A DNA stretch of 35,354 nucleotides from Propionibacteriales bacterium (GTDB lineage: Bacteria > Actinomycetota > Actinomycetes > Propionibacteriales > Nocardioidaceae), in the NCBI GenBank assembly GCA_009377795.1, contig WHTJ01000048.1, forward strand, positions 1 through 35,354, written 5' to 3'. Below, in pieces: positions 6,634-18,325 of this stretch. The notes beneath the pieces are model-generated. The model saw only the letters and a program-made list of their open reading frames with translations, searched no databases and was not told the DNA's origin. The position numbers and the translations under genes are program-made. Numbering within the stretch: the first letter of the stretch is position 1; every line of letters begins with the position of its first letter.

Positions 6634-8643
6634 CTACCCCCGCAGAGGCGCGAGGCGATGAGCAGCTCTGATCGCCTCGACGATCTCGATCATCACGCCG
6701 GTCAGGTTGAAGTCCTTGGGAGTGAAGACGGCGGCCACTCCGAGCTCACGCAGTGCTTCGGTATCCGCGGCCGGGATGATCCCGCCGACCACCACCGGTA
6801 CATCGGACAAGCCCTTGGATCGAAGACCCCGCACGACGTCGGGAACCAGCTCCATGTGTGACCCGGACAGTATCGAGACTCCGACGCAGTGCACGTCCTC
6901 GGACACGGCCGCCGCCACGATCTGCGCCGACGTGAGTCGAATCCCCTGGTACACAACCTCGAAACCCGCGTCCCGCGCGCGCACGGCGACCTGCTCGGCT
7001 CCGTTGGAGTGACCGTCCAGCCCGGGCTTGCCCACCAGGAGACGCAGTCGTCCGCCGAGCTCGTCGCCGGTACGTCGTACCGCCTCACGGACGGCGGCCA
7101 GCTCGGCTCCCGCCTCGGCGGCACCCACAGCGCCGGTCACACCCGTCGGAGCACGGAACTCACCGAACACCTCACGGAGCACTCCGGCCCATTCGCCGGT
7201 CGTCACGCCGGCTCGCGCCGCGTCGAGGGTGGCCGGCATCAGGTTCACGTCGGACTTCGCGTCCATCCGCAGCCGATCGAGCGCCCCGTCGACGGTCGCG
7301 ACATTGCGGGTCGCACGCCACTCCTGCACTCCTCGCACGGCCGCGGACTCGGCTTCCGGGTCGGCGGCTTGGATCACCGTGTCGAGATCGGCGGTCAGCG
7401 GCGAGGGCTCGGACTCGACATAGGCGTTGACCCCCACGACCTTTTCCTCGCCGGCCTCGATCCGAGCCCGGCGAGCCGAATGCGACGCCACCAACTGCTG
7501 TTTCATGTAGCCGGACTCCACCGCGGCGATCGCGCCACCCATCGCCTGCACCCGATCCATCTCCTCCCATGCGCCCGCGATGAGCTCCGACACCTTGGAC
7601 TCGATGACCGGCGATCCGTCGAAGATGTCGTCGTACTCCAGCAGATCGGACTCGTACGCCAAGACCTGCTGCAACCGCAGCGACCACTGCTGGTCCCACG
7701 GTCGCGGCAACCCCAGCGCCTCGTTCCACGCCGGCAGCTGGACCGCGCGCGCTCGCGCCCGCCTCGACAGGGTCACGCCGAGCATCTCCAGCACGATCCG
7801 CTGCACGTTGTTCTCCGGCTGGGACTCGGTCAAGCCGAGGGAGTTGACCTGTACGCCGTAACGGAAGCGGCGCAGCTTCGGGTCCTGCACCCCGTACCGG
7901 TCCCGGGTGATCTCGTCCCACAGCTCGACGAACGCCCGCATCTTGCAGGTCTCCTCGATGAACCGCACGCCCGCGTTGACGAAGAACGACACCCGGCCGA
8001 CCACCCGGTCGAAGTCCTCCGGAGCGACCTGCCCGGAATCACGGACCGCGTCGAGGACCGCGATCGCCGTACACAGCGCATACGCCAGCTCCTGTGTAGG
8101 TGTCGCTCCCGCCTCCTGCAGGTGATAACTGCATACGTTGATCGGGTTCCAGTTCGGCAGGTAGTTGACCGTATAGGCGATCACGTCGGTGGTGAGCCGC
8201 AGCGAATGCTCGGGGGGAAAGGCGTACGTGCCCCGGGAGAGGTACTCCTTGATGATGTCGTTCTGCGTCGTACCGGAGAGCTGCGCCCGCGCCTGGGCCG
8301 GCTCGATTCCCGCCGACTCCGCCTGCTCCTCGGCGACCACTTCGTAGAGGGCGAGCAGCCACATCGCGGTGGCATTGATCGTCATCGAGGTGTTCATCTC
8401 GGCCAGCGGGATCTGGTCGAACAGCCGGCGCATCTCGCCCAGATGCGGGATCGGCACGCCGACCTTGCCGACCTCACCGCGGGCCAGCTCACCGTCCGGG
8501 TCGTACCCGGTCTGCGTGGGGAGGTCGAACGCGACCGAGAGACCGGTCTGGCCCTTGGCGAGGTTCCGGCGGTACAGCTCGTTCGACTCGGTGGCCGAGC
8601 TGTGTCCGGCGTACGTCCGCATCACCCAGGGTTTCTCACGCAT
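6634..8643 (-). CDS. Adenosylcobalamin-dependent acyl-CoA mutase, ethylmalonyl-CoA mutase type
   Basis: 669-residue single-chain B12 mutase. The N-terminal TIM-barrel starts with the Ecm/MeaA-like PWVMRTYAGHSSATESNELY, then GLSVAFDLPTQTGYDPDGEL; the barrel contains MTINATAMWLLALY and GTTQNDIIKEYL. The C-terminal cobalamin domain (about 530-669) has the base-off motif DGHSNG with axial His545, plus GVSILSGSHMELV. Sequence and length fit ethylmalonyl-CoA mutase (MeaA/Ecm), which converts ethylmalonyl-CoA to methylsuccinyl-CoA in the ethylmalonyl-CoA pathway. Methylmalonyl- or isobutyryl-CoA mutase activity cannot be excluded. Crotonyl-CoA carboxylase/reductase is not in the window. A TACTCT -10 six nt before the ATG suggests a leaderless transcript. 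The divergent PduO gene would supply AdoCbl. Confidence 0.9.
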   Translation of the reverse strand: MREKPWVMRTYAGHSSATESNELYRRNLAKGQTGLSVAFDLPTQTGYDPDGELARGEVGKVGVPIPHLGEMRRLFDQIPLAEMNTSMTINATAMWLLALYEVVAEEQAESAGIEPAQARAQLSGTTQNDIIKEYLSRGTYAFPPEHSLRLTTDVIAYTVNYLPNWNPINVCSYHLQEAGATPTQELAYALCTAIAVLDAVRDSGQVAPEDFDRVVGRVSFFVNAGVRFIEETCKMRAFVELWDEITRDRYGVQDPKLRRFRYGVQVNSLGLTESQPENNVQRIVLEMLGVTLSRRARARAVQLPAWNEALGLPRPWDQQWSLRLQQVLAYESDLLEYDDIFDGSPVIESKVSELIAGAWEEMDRVQAMGGAIAAVESGYMKQQLVASHSARRARIEAGEEKVVGVNAYVESEPSPLTADLDTVIQAADPEAESAAVRGVQEWRATRNVATVDGALDRLRMDAKSDVNLMPATLDAARAGVTTGEWAGVLREVFGEFRAPTGVTGAVGAAEAGAELAAVREAVRRTGDELGGRLRLLVGKPGLDGHSNGAEQVAVRARDAGFEVVYQGIRLTSAQIVAAAVSEDVHCVGVSILSGSHMELVPDVVRGLRSKGLSDVPVVVGGIIPAADTEALRELGVAAVFTPKDFNLTGVMIEIVEAIRAAHRLAPLRG

Positions 8644-8649
8644 ACGTTG

Positions 8650-8655
8650 AGAGTA
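8650..8655 (-). promoter_or_regulatory. Putative -10 (TACTCT) of the mutase gene
   Basis: On the minus strand TACTCT is followed by six bases and then the ATG at 8643. That fits a leaderless start, and no ribosome-binding site is seen. Confidence 0.4.
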
Positions 8656-8701
8656 CGGCGAACGAAGCCGCGCGCCATCAACTCGTGAGCGGACTCACGC
8701 C

Positions 8702-9013
8702 TCAGACCGCGATGCGTCCCGCGGGCTCCACGTACATGACCCGTCGCAGCCCGGTGACCGCCAGCACGCGGCGCAGGTGTGCGCCGCACCCGCGAAGGAT
8801 CAGGCGGCGGCCCGTCCGCCGAAGCCGCCGATGCGCACCGGCGAGCACACCCAGACCGGTCGCGTCCACGAGATCGACACCCGAGAGGTCGATCACCACG
8901 TCCCCCACGGTGGAGTCGATCAGCCGGTTGAGTCGCGCCCTGACATCGGCCGCGCAGCTTGCATCCAACCGGCCATCGACACCCAATGCCTCCCGGCGTA
9001 CGACGACATCCAT
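8702..9013 (-). CDS. STAS-domain anti-sigma-factor antagonist-like protein
   Basis: 103-residue single STAS domain of the SpoIIAA/RsbV type. The phospho-acceptor loop reads VDLVDATGLGVLAGAHRRL; the conserved D-S-S-G-L-G serine is replaced by Thr, still phosphorylatable. Such proteins bind an anti-sigma kinase when unphosphorylated and free the sigma factor. No partner kinase or sigma gene is in the window. ATG 9013 is preferred because GGGGAG lies 5 nt before it; the in-frame GTG at 9019 overlaps that site. Confidence 0.8.
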   Translation of the reverse strand: MDVVVRREALGVDGRLDASCAADVRARLNRLIDSTVGDVVIDLSGVDLVDATGLGVLAGAHRRLRRTGRRLILRGCGAHLRRVLAVTGLRRVMYVEPAGRIAV

Positions 9014-9137
9014 ACCCACTCCCCGAGTCGGTGCCAGGCGGGGTACCCCCCACTCCTACCCAGTAGGACGTATCGCGGACGCGGAAAGTTGCCATCGCAC
9101 CGGAATCTCCCCCGAATCGGCTCCGATGGCCGCCTCG

Positions 9138-9143
9138 TAGGGT
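9138..9143 (+). promoter_or_regulatory. Putative -10 (TAGGGT) of the PduO gene
   Basis: TAGGGT lies 7 nt before the ATG at 9151, predicting a leaderless mRNA. It is the same hexamer and spacing as the promoter of the small gene at 6430. Confidence 0.4.
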
Positions 9144-9150
9144 AGGGCGC

Positions 9151-9723
9151 ATGGTCAACCTCACCCGCATCTACACCCGTACCGGCGACGACGGCAGCAC
9201 CCGGCTGGGCGACATGTCCACGACGTCCAAGACCGACCCTCGCCTGCACGCGTACGCCGACGTGGACGAGGCGAACTCCCAGCTCGGGTACGCCCTCGCA
9301 CTGGGCGGCCTGGACAGGGACGTCGTCGATGTCCTGACCCGGGTGCAGAACGACCTGTTCGACGTGGGCGCGGATCTCTGTACGCCGGTCGTCGAAAGTC
9401 CCAAGACTCCCCCGCTGCGGGTCACACCGGAGTACATCGAGCGGCTCGAGGGCTGGTGCGACCACTACAACGAGCCGCTGCCCGCGTTGCGCTCGTTCAT
9501 CCTGCCGGGCGGCACGCCGGGGGCCGCGCTCCTGCACGTCGCCCGCACCGTCGCCCGGCGCGCCGAGAGGTCCGGGTGGGCGGCGTACGGCGAGAACGGC
9601 GACTCGATGAACGTGCTCGCGATCAAGTACCTCAACCGCCTGAGCGACCTACTGTTCATCCTTGCCCGGTACGCCAACCGCGAGCCGGGCGACGTGCTGT
9701 GGAAACCGGGCGGCGACCGCTAG
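9151..9723 (+). CDS. PduO-type ATP:cob(I)alamin adenosyltransferase
   Basis: 190-residue enzyme that transfers the 5'-deoxyadenosyl group from ATP to cob(I)alamin, making coenzyme B12. ATP-binding N-terminus TRTGDDGSTRLGD (9-21), VDEANSQLG (38-46), ARTVARRAERSGW (130-142) and YLNRLSDLLF (159-168) are the family motifs. It probably serves the B12-dependent mutase at 6634-8643, which lies on the other strand with only the STAS gene between. The homologous gene sits beside the atp operon in M. tuberculosis (Rv1314c). The transcript appears leaderless. A 61-nt hairpin of the dispersed repeat family follows the stop by 13 nt. Confidence 0.95.
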   Translation: MVNLTRIYTRTGDDGSTRLGDMSTTSKTDPRLHAYADVDEANSQLGYALALGGLDRDVVDVLTRVQNDLFDVGADLCTPVVESPKTPPLRVTPEYIERLEGWCDHYNEPLPALRSFILPGGTPGAALLHVARTVARRAERSGWAAYGENGDSMNVLAIKYLNRLSDLLFILARYANREPGDVLWKPGGDR

Positions 9724-9736
9724 CCTCTAGCCCCTC

Positions 9737-9797
9737 TTGTGCCGAGATTGCAGTTGTGGTCGATCTGAGATCGACCACAACTGCAATCTCGGCACAA
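9737..9797. repeat. Full palindromic repeat, copy A
   Basis: 29-bp perfect arms (9737-9765 and 9769-9797) with loop TGA. The arm starts TTGTGCCGAGATTGC. It sits between convergent genes (PduO and DUF2550) and is flanked on the right by AAGGG. Relative to copy C it differs at several arm positions, each matched by the complementary change on the other arm. A hairpin with no T-run after it on either strand. Confidence 0.9.
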
Positions 9798-9814
9798 AGG
9801 GAACGACCAGAACC

Positions 9815-9830
9815 GCAATCTCGGCGCGAG
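9815..9830 (-). repeat. Half-copy of the palindromic repeat
   Basis: GCAATCTCGGCGCGAG is a single arm of the repeat family, placed just right of copy A and 9 nt before the DUF2550 stop. Confidence 0.75.
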
Positions 9831-9839
9831 GGGGGCGGG

Positions 9840-10289
9840 TCAGGAACTACGAAGATCCTGACCGGGTGGAGCGGCCTCCAGCCAGGCCAGCATGCCGGTC
9901 AGCGCGTCCTCGGACAACGCCAGCTGGACGCTCCCACCGTTCACCCTGCAATCGACGACGATCGCGTCGTCGTACAGCGCGAACACCTCACGCCCCTCCG
10001 GACCCCGCCGGTCCACCACCTCGAAGGACGGCCGATGGAAGACCCGCTTGGGGCGCATCGACAGCGAGAAGATCCGGAACCACTCCAGGTCGTCCTCGTG
10101 ATAACGGCCCATCCCCAGAACCCAACCGCGTCCGGCCCTACGGGGCCGGACGCGGACGCAGAGATCGAAGGTTCCGCCGTGGCGGCCGACCCACCGGCGG
10201 CGTATGACCAGCCAGGCCGCGACCGCGACCAGTGCGAAAGCGAACAGGCCGAGGATGTCGAGCGCGTCGGCCCAATCCGGCATCCGCAT
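9840..10289 (-). CDS. DUF2550 family membrane-anchored protein
   Basis: 149-residue protein with one N-terminal membrane helix (about 10-30, LDILGLFAFALVAVAAWLVI), then a cytosolic or extracytosolic domain starting RRRWVGRHGGTFDLCVR. This matches actinobacterial DUF2550 proteins, whose gene regularly follows atpC (Rv1312 in M. tuberculosis). The function is unknown; a link to ATP synthase is inferred only from conserved position. AAGGAG lies 4 nt before ATG 10289. A 114-nt gap with a hairpin separates it from atpC, so it may have its own promoter. Confidence 0.85.
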   Translation of the reverse strand: MRMPDWADALDILGLFAFALVAVAAWLVIRRRWVGRHGGTFDLCVRVRPRRAGRGWVLGMGRYHEDDLEWFRIFSLSMRPKRVFHRPSFEVVDRRGPEGREVFALYDDAIVVDCRVNGGSVQLALSEDALTGMLAWLEAAPPGQDLRSS

Positions 10290-10346
10290 CGCTCCTTCGT
10301 CGCCTCGCGGTCTATTGGGGTCCTTTCTATCGCATTCGAGGCGCTC

Positions 10347-10361
10347 CCCTGAAACTCAGGG
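10347..10361 (-). terminator. Hairpin after atpC
   Basis: On the minus strand CCCTGA-GTT-TCAGGG forms a 6-bp stem, with GCG/GCGC flanks that can extend it. It lies 43 nt after the atpC stop. There is no U-tract, so it would be an actinobacterial-type or Rho-assisted terminator. Confidence 0.4.
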
Positions 10362-10403
10362 ACGCGGTTTGTGGAAACTCGGCGACACCCGTTCGACGCA
10401 GAC

Positions 10404-10799
10404 TCAGGACGCTCTCTCGAAGGCCCGAATCCGCGCCTCGGCGCGCCGGATGGCGGCCCGCTGCTCCGGATCGTCGCCCTCACCGGCCTCATGGGCACGC
10501 TCGAGATCACGCTTGGCCTGCGCGATGTCGATCTCACTGGACATCTCGGCGTGCTCGGCGAGAATCGAGACCCGGTCATGCGCGACCGACAGGAAGCCCG
10601 AGTCGGCCGCCGCTACGCAGTACTCCCCCTCCGGCGTCCGGATCTCCACGATGCCGTCGACCAGCAGCGACATCACCGGCATGTGTCCGGGCAGGATGCC
10701 GATCTCCCCCTCGGTGGTGCGGGCGATCACGATGGTCGCCTCGCCCGACCAGACGGTACGGTCGGCCGCCACCAGCTCTACGTGGAGACGCTCTGCCAC
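10404..10799 (-). CDS. atpC: ATP synthase F1 subunit epsilon
   Basis: 131-residue epsilon subunit: N-terminal beta-sandwich (MAERLHVELVAADRTVWSGE..., with EGEIGILPGHMPVMSLL at about 30-46) and a C-terminal helical hairpin (about 88-131) that inhibits rotation in the family. It couples the rotor to F1 with gamma. Last gene of the atp operon, with GGAGG 8 nt before its ATG and 33 nt after the atpD stop. Confidence 0.96.
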   Translation of the reverse strand: MAERLHVELVAADRTVWSGEATIVIARTTEGEIGILPGHMPVMSLLVDGIVEIRTPEGEYCVAAADSGFLSVAHDRVSILAEHAEMSSEIDIAQAKRDLERAHEAGEGDDPEQRAAIRRAEARIRAFERAS

Positions 10800-10832
10800 C
10801 TGATCCTCCGGTTCCTCTCCGGTTCCTCGGAC

Positions 10833-13248
<2,416 letters not shown>

Positions 13249-13250
13249 GG

Positions 13251-14891
13251 TCAGCCTCGTTTCTGCTTGCGGATCTGCTCTTGCTCGACGGCCTCTTCCT
13301 CGAGCGCCTCGAACTCCTCATGACCGGCGGAGATCGTCTTCCCCTCGCGGGTCTCGAACTGCTCGTTGAAGGACGTGACCAGGTCCTCCAGGGCCTGCGT
13401 CGTGTCGTCGGACATCTCGGCCGACTCCCGGATCCCGCCCAGCAGGCCGTCCTGCTCGGCGCGGACGTAATCGAGGAACTCCCGCTCGTAGCGGAGCACG
13501 TCCTCCACCGGAACCGGGTCGAGCTTGCCCGTCGTACCCAGCCAGATCGAGACCGCCTGCTCCTCGAACGGGTACGGCGAGTACTGCGGCTGGCGGAGCA
13601 GCTCCATCAGCCGCTGGCCGCGCTCCAGCTGACGGCGGGAGGTGGCGTCGAGGTCGGAGGCGAACATGGCGAACGCCTGCATGTCGCGATACTGCGCCAG
13701 GTCGACCTTGAGCGTGCCGGTGACCTTACGCAGGGCCTTCGTCTGTGCGGCGCCGCCGACCCGGGAGACCGAGATGCCGACGTCGATCGCCGGCCGCTGG
13801 TTGGCGTTGAACAGGTCGGACTGCAGGAAGATCTGGCCGTCGGTGATGGAGATGACGTTGGTCGGGATGTACGCCGACACGTCGTTGGCCTTGGTCTCGA
13901 TGATCGGGAGGCCGGTCATCGACCCGGAGCCCATGTCGTCGGACAGCTTCGCGCAGCGCTCGAGCAGCCGGCTGTGCAGGTAGAACACGTCACCGGGGTA
14001 GGCCTCCCGGCCCGGCGGCCGGCGCAGCAGGAGGGACACCGCGCGGTAGGCCTCGGCCTGCTTGGTGAGGTCGTCGAACACGATCAGCACGTGCTTGCCG
14101 TCGTACATCCACTGCTGGCCGATGGCCGAGCCGGTGTACGGCGCGAGGTACTTGAAGCCGGCCGGGTCGGATGCCGGAGCGGCGACGATCGTGGTGTACT
14201 CCAGCGCACCGGCCCCCTCCAGCGCGCTCCGCACCGCGGCGATCGTGGAGCCCTTCTGGCCGACGCCGACGTAGATGCAGCGCACCTGCTGCTGCGGATC
14301 GCCGGTGTTCCAGTAGTCCTTCTGGTTGATGATCGTGTCCACCGCGATCGCGGTCTTGCCGGTCTGCCGGTCGCCGATGATCAACTGCCGCTGCCCGCGG
14401 CCGATCGGCGTCATGGAGTCGATCGCCTTCAGGCCGGTCTGCAGCGGCTGGTTCACCGACTGCCGTTGCATCACGGAAGGCGCCTGCAGCTCCAGTGCCC
14501 GGCGGCCGGAGGTCTCGATGTCGCCGAGCCCGTCGAGCGGGTTGCCCAGCGGGTCGATCACCCGGCCGAGGTAGCCGTCGCCGACCGGAACGGACAGGAC
14601 CTCGCCGGTACGGCGTACCGGCTGGCCCTCCTCGATGCCGGAGAACTCACCGAGGATCACCACGCCGATCAGGCGGGTGTCGAGATTCTGCGCGATGCCG
14701 AGCGTGCCGTCCTCGAACTCCAGCAGCTCGTTCGCCATCGCCGAGGGCAGACCCGAGACTCGGGCGATGCCGTCCATCGCCTCGGCCACGATGCCGACCT
14801 CTTCCCGGGTCGCCGTATCCGGCTGGTAGTCGGAGACGAACTGCTGCAACGCGTCCCGGATCTCCTCCGGACGGATGGTGAGCTCCGCCAT
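13251..14891 (-). CDS. atpA: ATP synthase F1 subunit alpha
   Basis: 546-residue non-catalytic nucleotide-binding subunit. Walker A is GDRQTGKT (173-180). The usual [19 protein letters not shown] and [10 protein letters not shown] segments follow, and the arginine-finger region [17 protein letters not shown] is intact. The C-terminus extends past the core in a charged tail rich in Glu, Gln and Lys ([17 protein letters not shown]), comparable to the C-terminal extension of mycobacterial alpha that suppresses ATP hydrolysis. A 67-nt spacer separates it from atpH. Confidence 0.98.
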   Translation of the reverse strand: MAELTIRPEEIRDALQQFVSDYQPDTATREEVGIVAEAMDGIARVSGLPSAMANELLEFEDGTLGIAQNLDTRLIGVVILGEFSGIEEGQPVRRTGEVLSVPVGDGYLGRVIDPLGNPLDGLGDIETSGRRALELQAPSVMQRQSVNQPLQTGLKAIDSMTPIGRGQRQLIIGDRQTGKTAIAVDTIINQKDYWNTGDPQQQVRCIYVGVGQKGSTIAAVRSALEGAGALEYTTIVAAPASDPAGFKYLAPYTGSAIGQQWMYDGKHVLIVFDDLTKQAEAYRAVSLLLRRPPGREAYPGDVFYLHSRLLERCAKLSDDMGSGSMTGLPIIETKANDVSAYIPTNVISITDGQIFLQSDLFNANQRPAIDVGISVSRVGGAAQTKALRKVTGTLKVDLAQYRDMQAFAMFASDLDATSRRQLERGQRLMELLRQPQYSPYPFEEQAVSIWLGTTGKLDPVPVEDVLRYEREFLDYVRAEQDGLLGGIRESAEMSDDTTQALEDLVTSFNEQFETREGKTISAGHEEFEALEEEAVEQEQIRKQKRG

Positions 14892-14958
14892 TGCTGTCCC
14901 TCTCGTTGGCTCTCTGTCTGTCTCCCAGCCGGCGTACGGACCGGGATGTGGTCTGTTG

Positions 14959-15767
14959 TCAGCCGGCCACTCGCCGGCGGGCGTCTTCTACTCTGGTCGC
15001 GACCGTGCCGTCGATGACCTCGTCCCCGATCTCCACCCGCGCGCCACCGACGACCTGCGGGTCGACGATGAAGTTCAGGTGGACCGGCCGTCCGTAGTGC
15101 CGGTTGAGGGCATCGGCCAGTCGCTGCTTGCTCTGCTCGTCCAGCGGGCTGGCGACCCGGACGGTGGCCACCAGCCGCTGCTGGCGGGCCGCCGCCGTCT
15201 TGCCGTACTCCGCGAGCGCGACGCCGAACGAGCGGTGCCGGCCGGCGGTCGCCTGCTGCGCGAGATGCAGGGTCGTGGTGGTGACCTTGCCCTCCACGAG
15301 CCTCGCGATCAGCTCCCGCTTCGCCCTCAGCGGAGCGAGCCGGGCGGTGACCGCATCCCGGAGCGCCTTGTCCGCCGCGACCACGCGACCCAGCCGGAAC
15401 AGCTCGTCCTCGACGTCGTCGAGCTCGCCGCCGCGCTCGGCGTTCGCGACGTGTGCCTCGATGCCCGCCCGCTCGAGCGCGTCCGCGATGTCACGCGGCT
15501 GCGACCAGCGCCGTACGACGGCGGCCAGGACGCTCCGCAGCGATTCCGCCTGGAGCCGCTGCTCGAAGAGCCGGCGCGCCAGCGCCTCCTTCAGCTCGGG
15601 CCCTGCCGCCGGATCGGTGAGCGCCCGCCGCAGCTGCGGGTTGCCGTCGAGCACGGACACGGCGAAGAAGAGATCGTCGCCGATCCGGGTCAGCTCGCCG
15701 CCCGCCGCCAGCGCCTCCTCGACGGTGGCGAGTACGGCGTCGAGAGACTCCGCCGAGATACCCCGCA

Positions 15768-15768
<1 letters not shown>
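14959..15768 (-). CDS. atpH: ATP synthase F1 subunit delta
   Basis: 269-residue delta (OSCP) subunit joining F1 to the peripheral stalk. It is longer than the roughly 180-residue E. coli form, with about 90 extra N-terminal residues, as usual in actinobacteria. The conserved C-terminal part ([19 protein letters not shown], then [21 protein letters not shown]) is intact. It is not fused to a second b subunit, unlike mycobacterial AtpH. The ATG overlaps the atpF stop (ATGA), indicating translational coupling. Confidence 0.94.
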
Positions 15769-16397
<629 letters not shown>

Positions 16398-16649
16398 CTA
16401 CGCCAGAACGAACACGAACAGCGCCATGAAGGCGAGGTTGATGAAGTACATCGCCTCCGCCAGGCCGACCGTGAGGAAGAAGATCGTCATCAACCGGCTC
16501 TGCGCCTCGGGCTGCCGGGCGATGCCTTGAATCGTCGCGGCACCGGCCAGGCCGTCACCGATGGACGCGCCGACGGCGCCGCCGCCGAGCGCAAGACCAC
16601 CGCCGACGAACGCGCCGGCCAGCGTGACCGCTTCGTTATCTACTGCCAT
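16398..16649 (-). CDS. atpE: ATP synthase Fo subunit c
   Basis: 83-residue two-helix proteolipid of the proton-translocating c-ring. Helix 1 is glycine-rich ([23 protein letters not shown]); the polar loop ARQPE contacts gamma/epsilon. Helix 2 carries the proton-binding Glu65 in [10 protein letters not shown]. No sodium-binding signature is seen, so the ring should use protons. In mycobacteria this Glu region is the bedaquiline target. Confidence 0.97.
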   Translation of the reverse strand: MAVDNEAVTLAGAFVGGGLALGGGAVGASIGDGLAGAATIQGIARQPEAQSRLMTIFFLTVGLAEAMYFINLAFMALFVFVLA

Positions 16650-16722
16650 GTCTCTCCTTGGCTCCGTTTCGCCGGACGTTAGCCCGAGCTCCTCGTTTCT
16701 CTTGCAAAAACTACCCTGCGCC

Positions 16723-17586
16723 TCAGTGCGCGGCCTCCGGTTGTGGTTCGGCGCCGACGGGCTCGGCGTCGGCGCTCTCCTCCTCGACGCTCTCCGTCTC
16801 GGCAGGCTCCTCCTCCGCGGTCTCCTCTTCCGCGGTCTCCTCTTCCGCGATCTCCTTCTCCGCGTGCTCCTCGTCGTGCGTCGTGCCCGCCATCCCGAAG
16901 TACAGGATTGTCAGCAGGGCGAAGATGAACGCCTGGATCACGCCGATCGCCATGTCGAACAGCTTCCAGAGCACGTTCGGCCCCCAGAGCACCCAGATCG
17001 GCATCAGCCCGATCATCGCGATCATGATCCCGCCGGCGAAGATGTTGCCGAACAGACGCAGGGCCAGCGTGAACGGCTTGACGATCTCCTCGAGCAGGTT
17101 GAGCGGGAAGAGCACCGGGAACGGCTCGAAGTAGTGCTTGACGTACTGCTTGATCCCGCGCTGCCGGATGCTATAGATGTGCACGCCCACGATCACCAGC
17201 AGGGCCAGGGCGTAGGTCAGGTTGACGTCCGCGGACGGTGACACCAGCCAGTGCTGGGTGGGAATCAGCTCCAGCCAGTTCGCGATCAGGATGAAGAAGA
17301 AGAGCGTGATGGCGAGCGGTACGACGAACGGGTGCACCTTGCCCAGGCTGTCCTCGACCTGCCGGGTCACCCATTCGACGATGGTCTCCCAGATGATCTG
17401 GACCTTGCTGGGCACCTCGTTGCTGATCTTGGACCGCATCCAGAAGCCCACGCCGATCACGACCAGCCCCGCGAGCGCCGTCGACCAGATCGTGTCGACG
17501 TTCAGCACGAATCCCTCGATAGGCTCCCACGTCTTGTGGTGGCCGACCTCGATTTCGGTCGATGCGAGCGGCTGTGGGGCACTCAT
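16723..17586 (-). CDS. atpB: ATP synthase Fo subunit a with acidic C-terminal tail
   Basis: 287-residue proton-channel subunit. Essential Arg177 lies in [15 protein letters not shown], and several membrane helices span residues 34-232. The ordinary subunit ends near residue 233 (ILYFGMAG). It is followed by a 52-residue tail with 23 Asp/Glu, built on repeats of the type AEEET and ending QPEAAH. The DNA here is a 15-nt tandem repeat (16807-16866). Such a tail is not part of standard subunit a. The ATG overlaps the stop of the upstream small gene (ATGA). Confidence 0.97.
   Translation of the reverse strand: MSAPQPLASTEIEVGHHKTWEPIEGFVLNVDTIWSTALAGLVVIGVGFWMRSKISNEVPSKVQIIWETIVEWVTRQVEDSLGKVHPFVVPLAITLFFFILIANWLELIPTQHWLVSPSADVNLTYALALLVIVGVHIYSIRQRGIKQYVKHYFEPFPVLFPLNLLEEIVKPFTLALRLFGNIFAGGIMIAMIGLMPIWVLWGPNVLWKLFDMAIGVIQAFIFALLTILYFGMAGTTHDEEHAEKEIAEEETAEEETAEEEPAETESVEEESADAEPVGAEPQPEAAH
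16807..16866. repeat. 15-nt tandem repeat in the atpB 3' end
   Basis: Four imperfect units of CTCCTCTTCCGCGGT (plus strand) encode the (T/I)AEEE repeats of the AtpB tail. Unit boundaries are at 16807, 16822, 16837 and 16852. This suggests expansion by slippage and possible strain-to-strain length variation. Confidence 0.8.
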
Positions 17587-17981
17587 ACCTTGCGCAGCTC
17601 CTTCAGGAGGGGAATCCCGGTCAGCACGAGGGTCAGGAGGTGGAACGCCGAGAGGCCGATCAGCACGGTGGCGCCGAGCGGCCAGAAGAGCACGGTGAAG
17701 CCGAGCGCGACCGCGGTGATCCCCAGCAGTCGCATCAGGGAGGACAGCGCGAACTGCTTGCGGTTGGGGGTGCCGTCACTCTCGATCGAGACCTGCAGGC
17801 TGAACTCCGTCAGCAGCAGGTTGGCCAGGCCAAGGAGTACGCCGACGCCCACGAACACACCGATCCGCCACTCGCCGGCCCCCACGGCGATCCAGATCCC
17901 GGCGAAGGCCAGCACGGCCGCCAGGATGACCACCCGCCGGTGGTTGGTGACGGTCCGCGTCCAACGCTCCGATCGCTTCAC
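17583..17981 (-). CDS. atpI: ATP synthase subunit I-like membrane protein
   Basis: 132-residue protein with four predicted membrane helices (about 18-34, 40-58, 83-103, 105-122) and a short polar stretch between. Size, topology and position directly before atpB match AtpI/UncI-type proteins, which aid c-ring assembly in other bacteria. Sequence identity to any one family is not obvious by eye. Its stop overlaps the atpB start by 4 nt, so it is co-translated. Confidence 0.75.
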   Translation of the reverse strand: MKRSERWTRTVTNHRRVVILAAVLAFAGIWIAVGAGEWRIGVFVGVGVLLGLANLLLTEFSLQVSIESDGTPNRKQFALSSLMRLLGITAVALGFTVLFWPLGATVLIGLSAFHLLTLVLTGIPLLKELRKV

Positions 17982-18017
17982 CGGCTCACCTTCCTTCCCT
18001 CACCGCGACGCCGTCGC

Positions 18018-18236
18018 CTAGTCGCGCAGAAACGGACGAATCCGAAACCACGTGCCCATCACTCCGCCACCGATGCCGAGAGCCAGGCCCACCATCGTGA
18101 ACACAGGCATGGTGTCCAGCCACCCGTCGGCGAGCCATCCGAGACCGAACCCCCCGAGCAGACAGGCGACGTTGTACGCGCCAATACCTATCAAGGCGAT
18201 AACGTCGAGAGTTTGCTTTCCGCGTTCGTCGTTCAA
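18018..18236 (-). CDS. atpZ: AtpZ/AtpI family small membrane protein, first gene of atp operon
   Basis: About 72 residues with two membrane helices (DVIALIGIGAYNVACLLGGFG and FTMVGLALGIGGGVMGTWF). The loop GLGWLADGWLDTMP is typical of the AtpZ family, which sits before atpB in many operons and has been proposed to act in Mg or Ca transport or Fo assembly. The start is uncertain. TTG at 18236 gives a family-like N-terminus (NDERGKQTLDVIALIG) with AGGAG 11 nt upstream. The frame stays open to ATG 18344, but that stretch contains a likely -10 element and three 9-nt repeats, so I place them in the leader. Confidence 0.72.
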   Translation of the reverse strand: MNDERGKQTLDVIALIGIGAYNVACLLGGFGLGWLADGWLDTMPVFTMVGLALGIGGGVMGTWFRIRPFLRD

Positions 18237-18250
18237 CGCGCGAGCGACTC

Positions 18251-18277
18251 CTGTCAGACCTGTCAGAGCTATCAGAG
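18251..18277 (-). repeat. Three 9-nt direct repeats in the atp operon leader
   Basis: CTGTCAGAC, CTGTCAGAG and CTATCAGAG stand head to tail on the plus strand, just upstream of the probable TTG start of the first atp gene. They could be a regulatory leader element. If the longer frame is used they would encode an L-T-G-L-T-G segment instead. Confidence 0.5.
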
Positions 18278-18325
18278 GGGACGGCGCAAGAGCCACCGGA
18301 CCCCGCAGTGGACGGGACGGCGCCG

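Noticed and set aside
6889-8688. 599-codon plus-strand open frame over the mutase
   Set aside because: Antisense shadow of a clear B12-dependent mutase.
9020-9150. Possible cobalamin riboswitch before the adenosyltransferase
   Set aside because: Only 131 nt are available and a -10 element sits 7 nt before the ATG, so there is no leader RNA. No B12-box was recognised.
9737-9797. Canonical intrinsic terminator at palindrome copy A (and copy C)
   Set aside because: There is no U-tract after the hairpin on either strand, and the arms are much longer than needed. A role at transcript ends remains possible but is not the standard signal.
13281-15017. 578-codon plus-strand open frame over atpA
   Set aside because: Shadow of atpA codon bias; low-complexity translation and no family motif.
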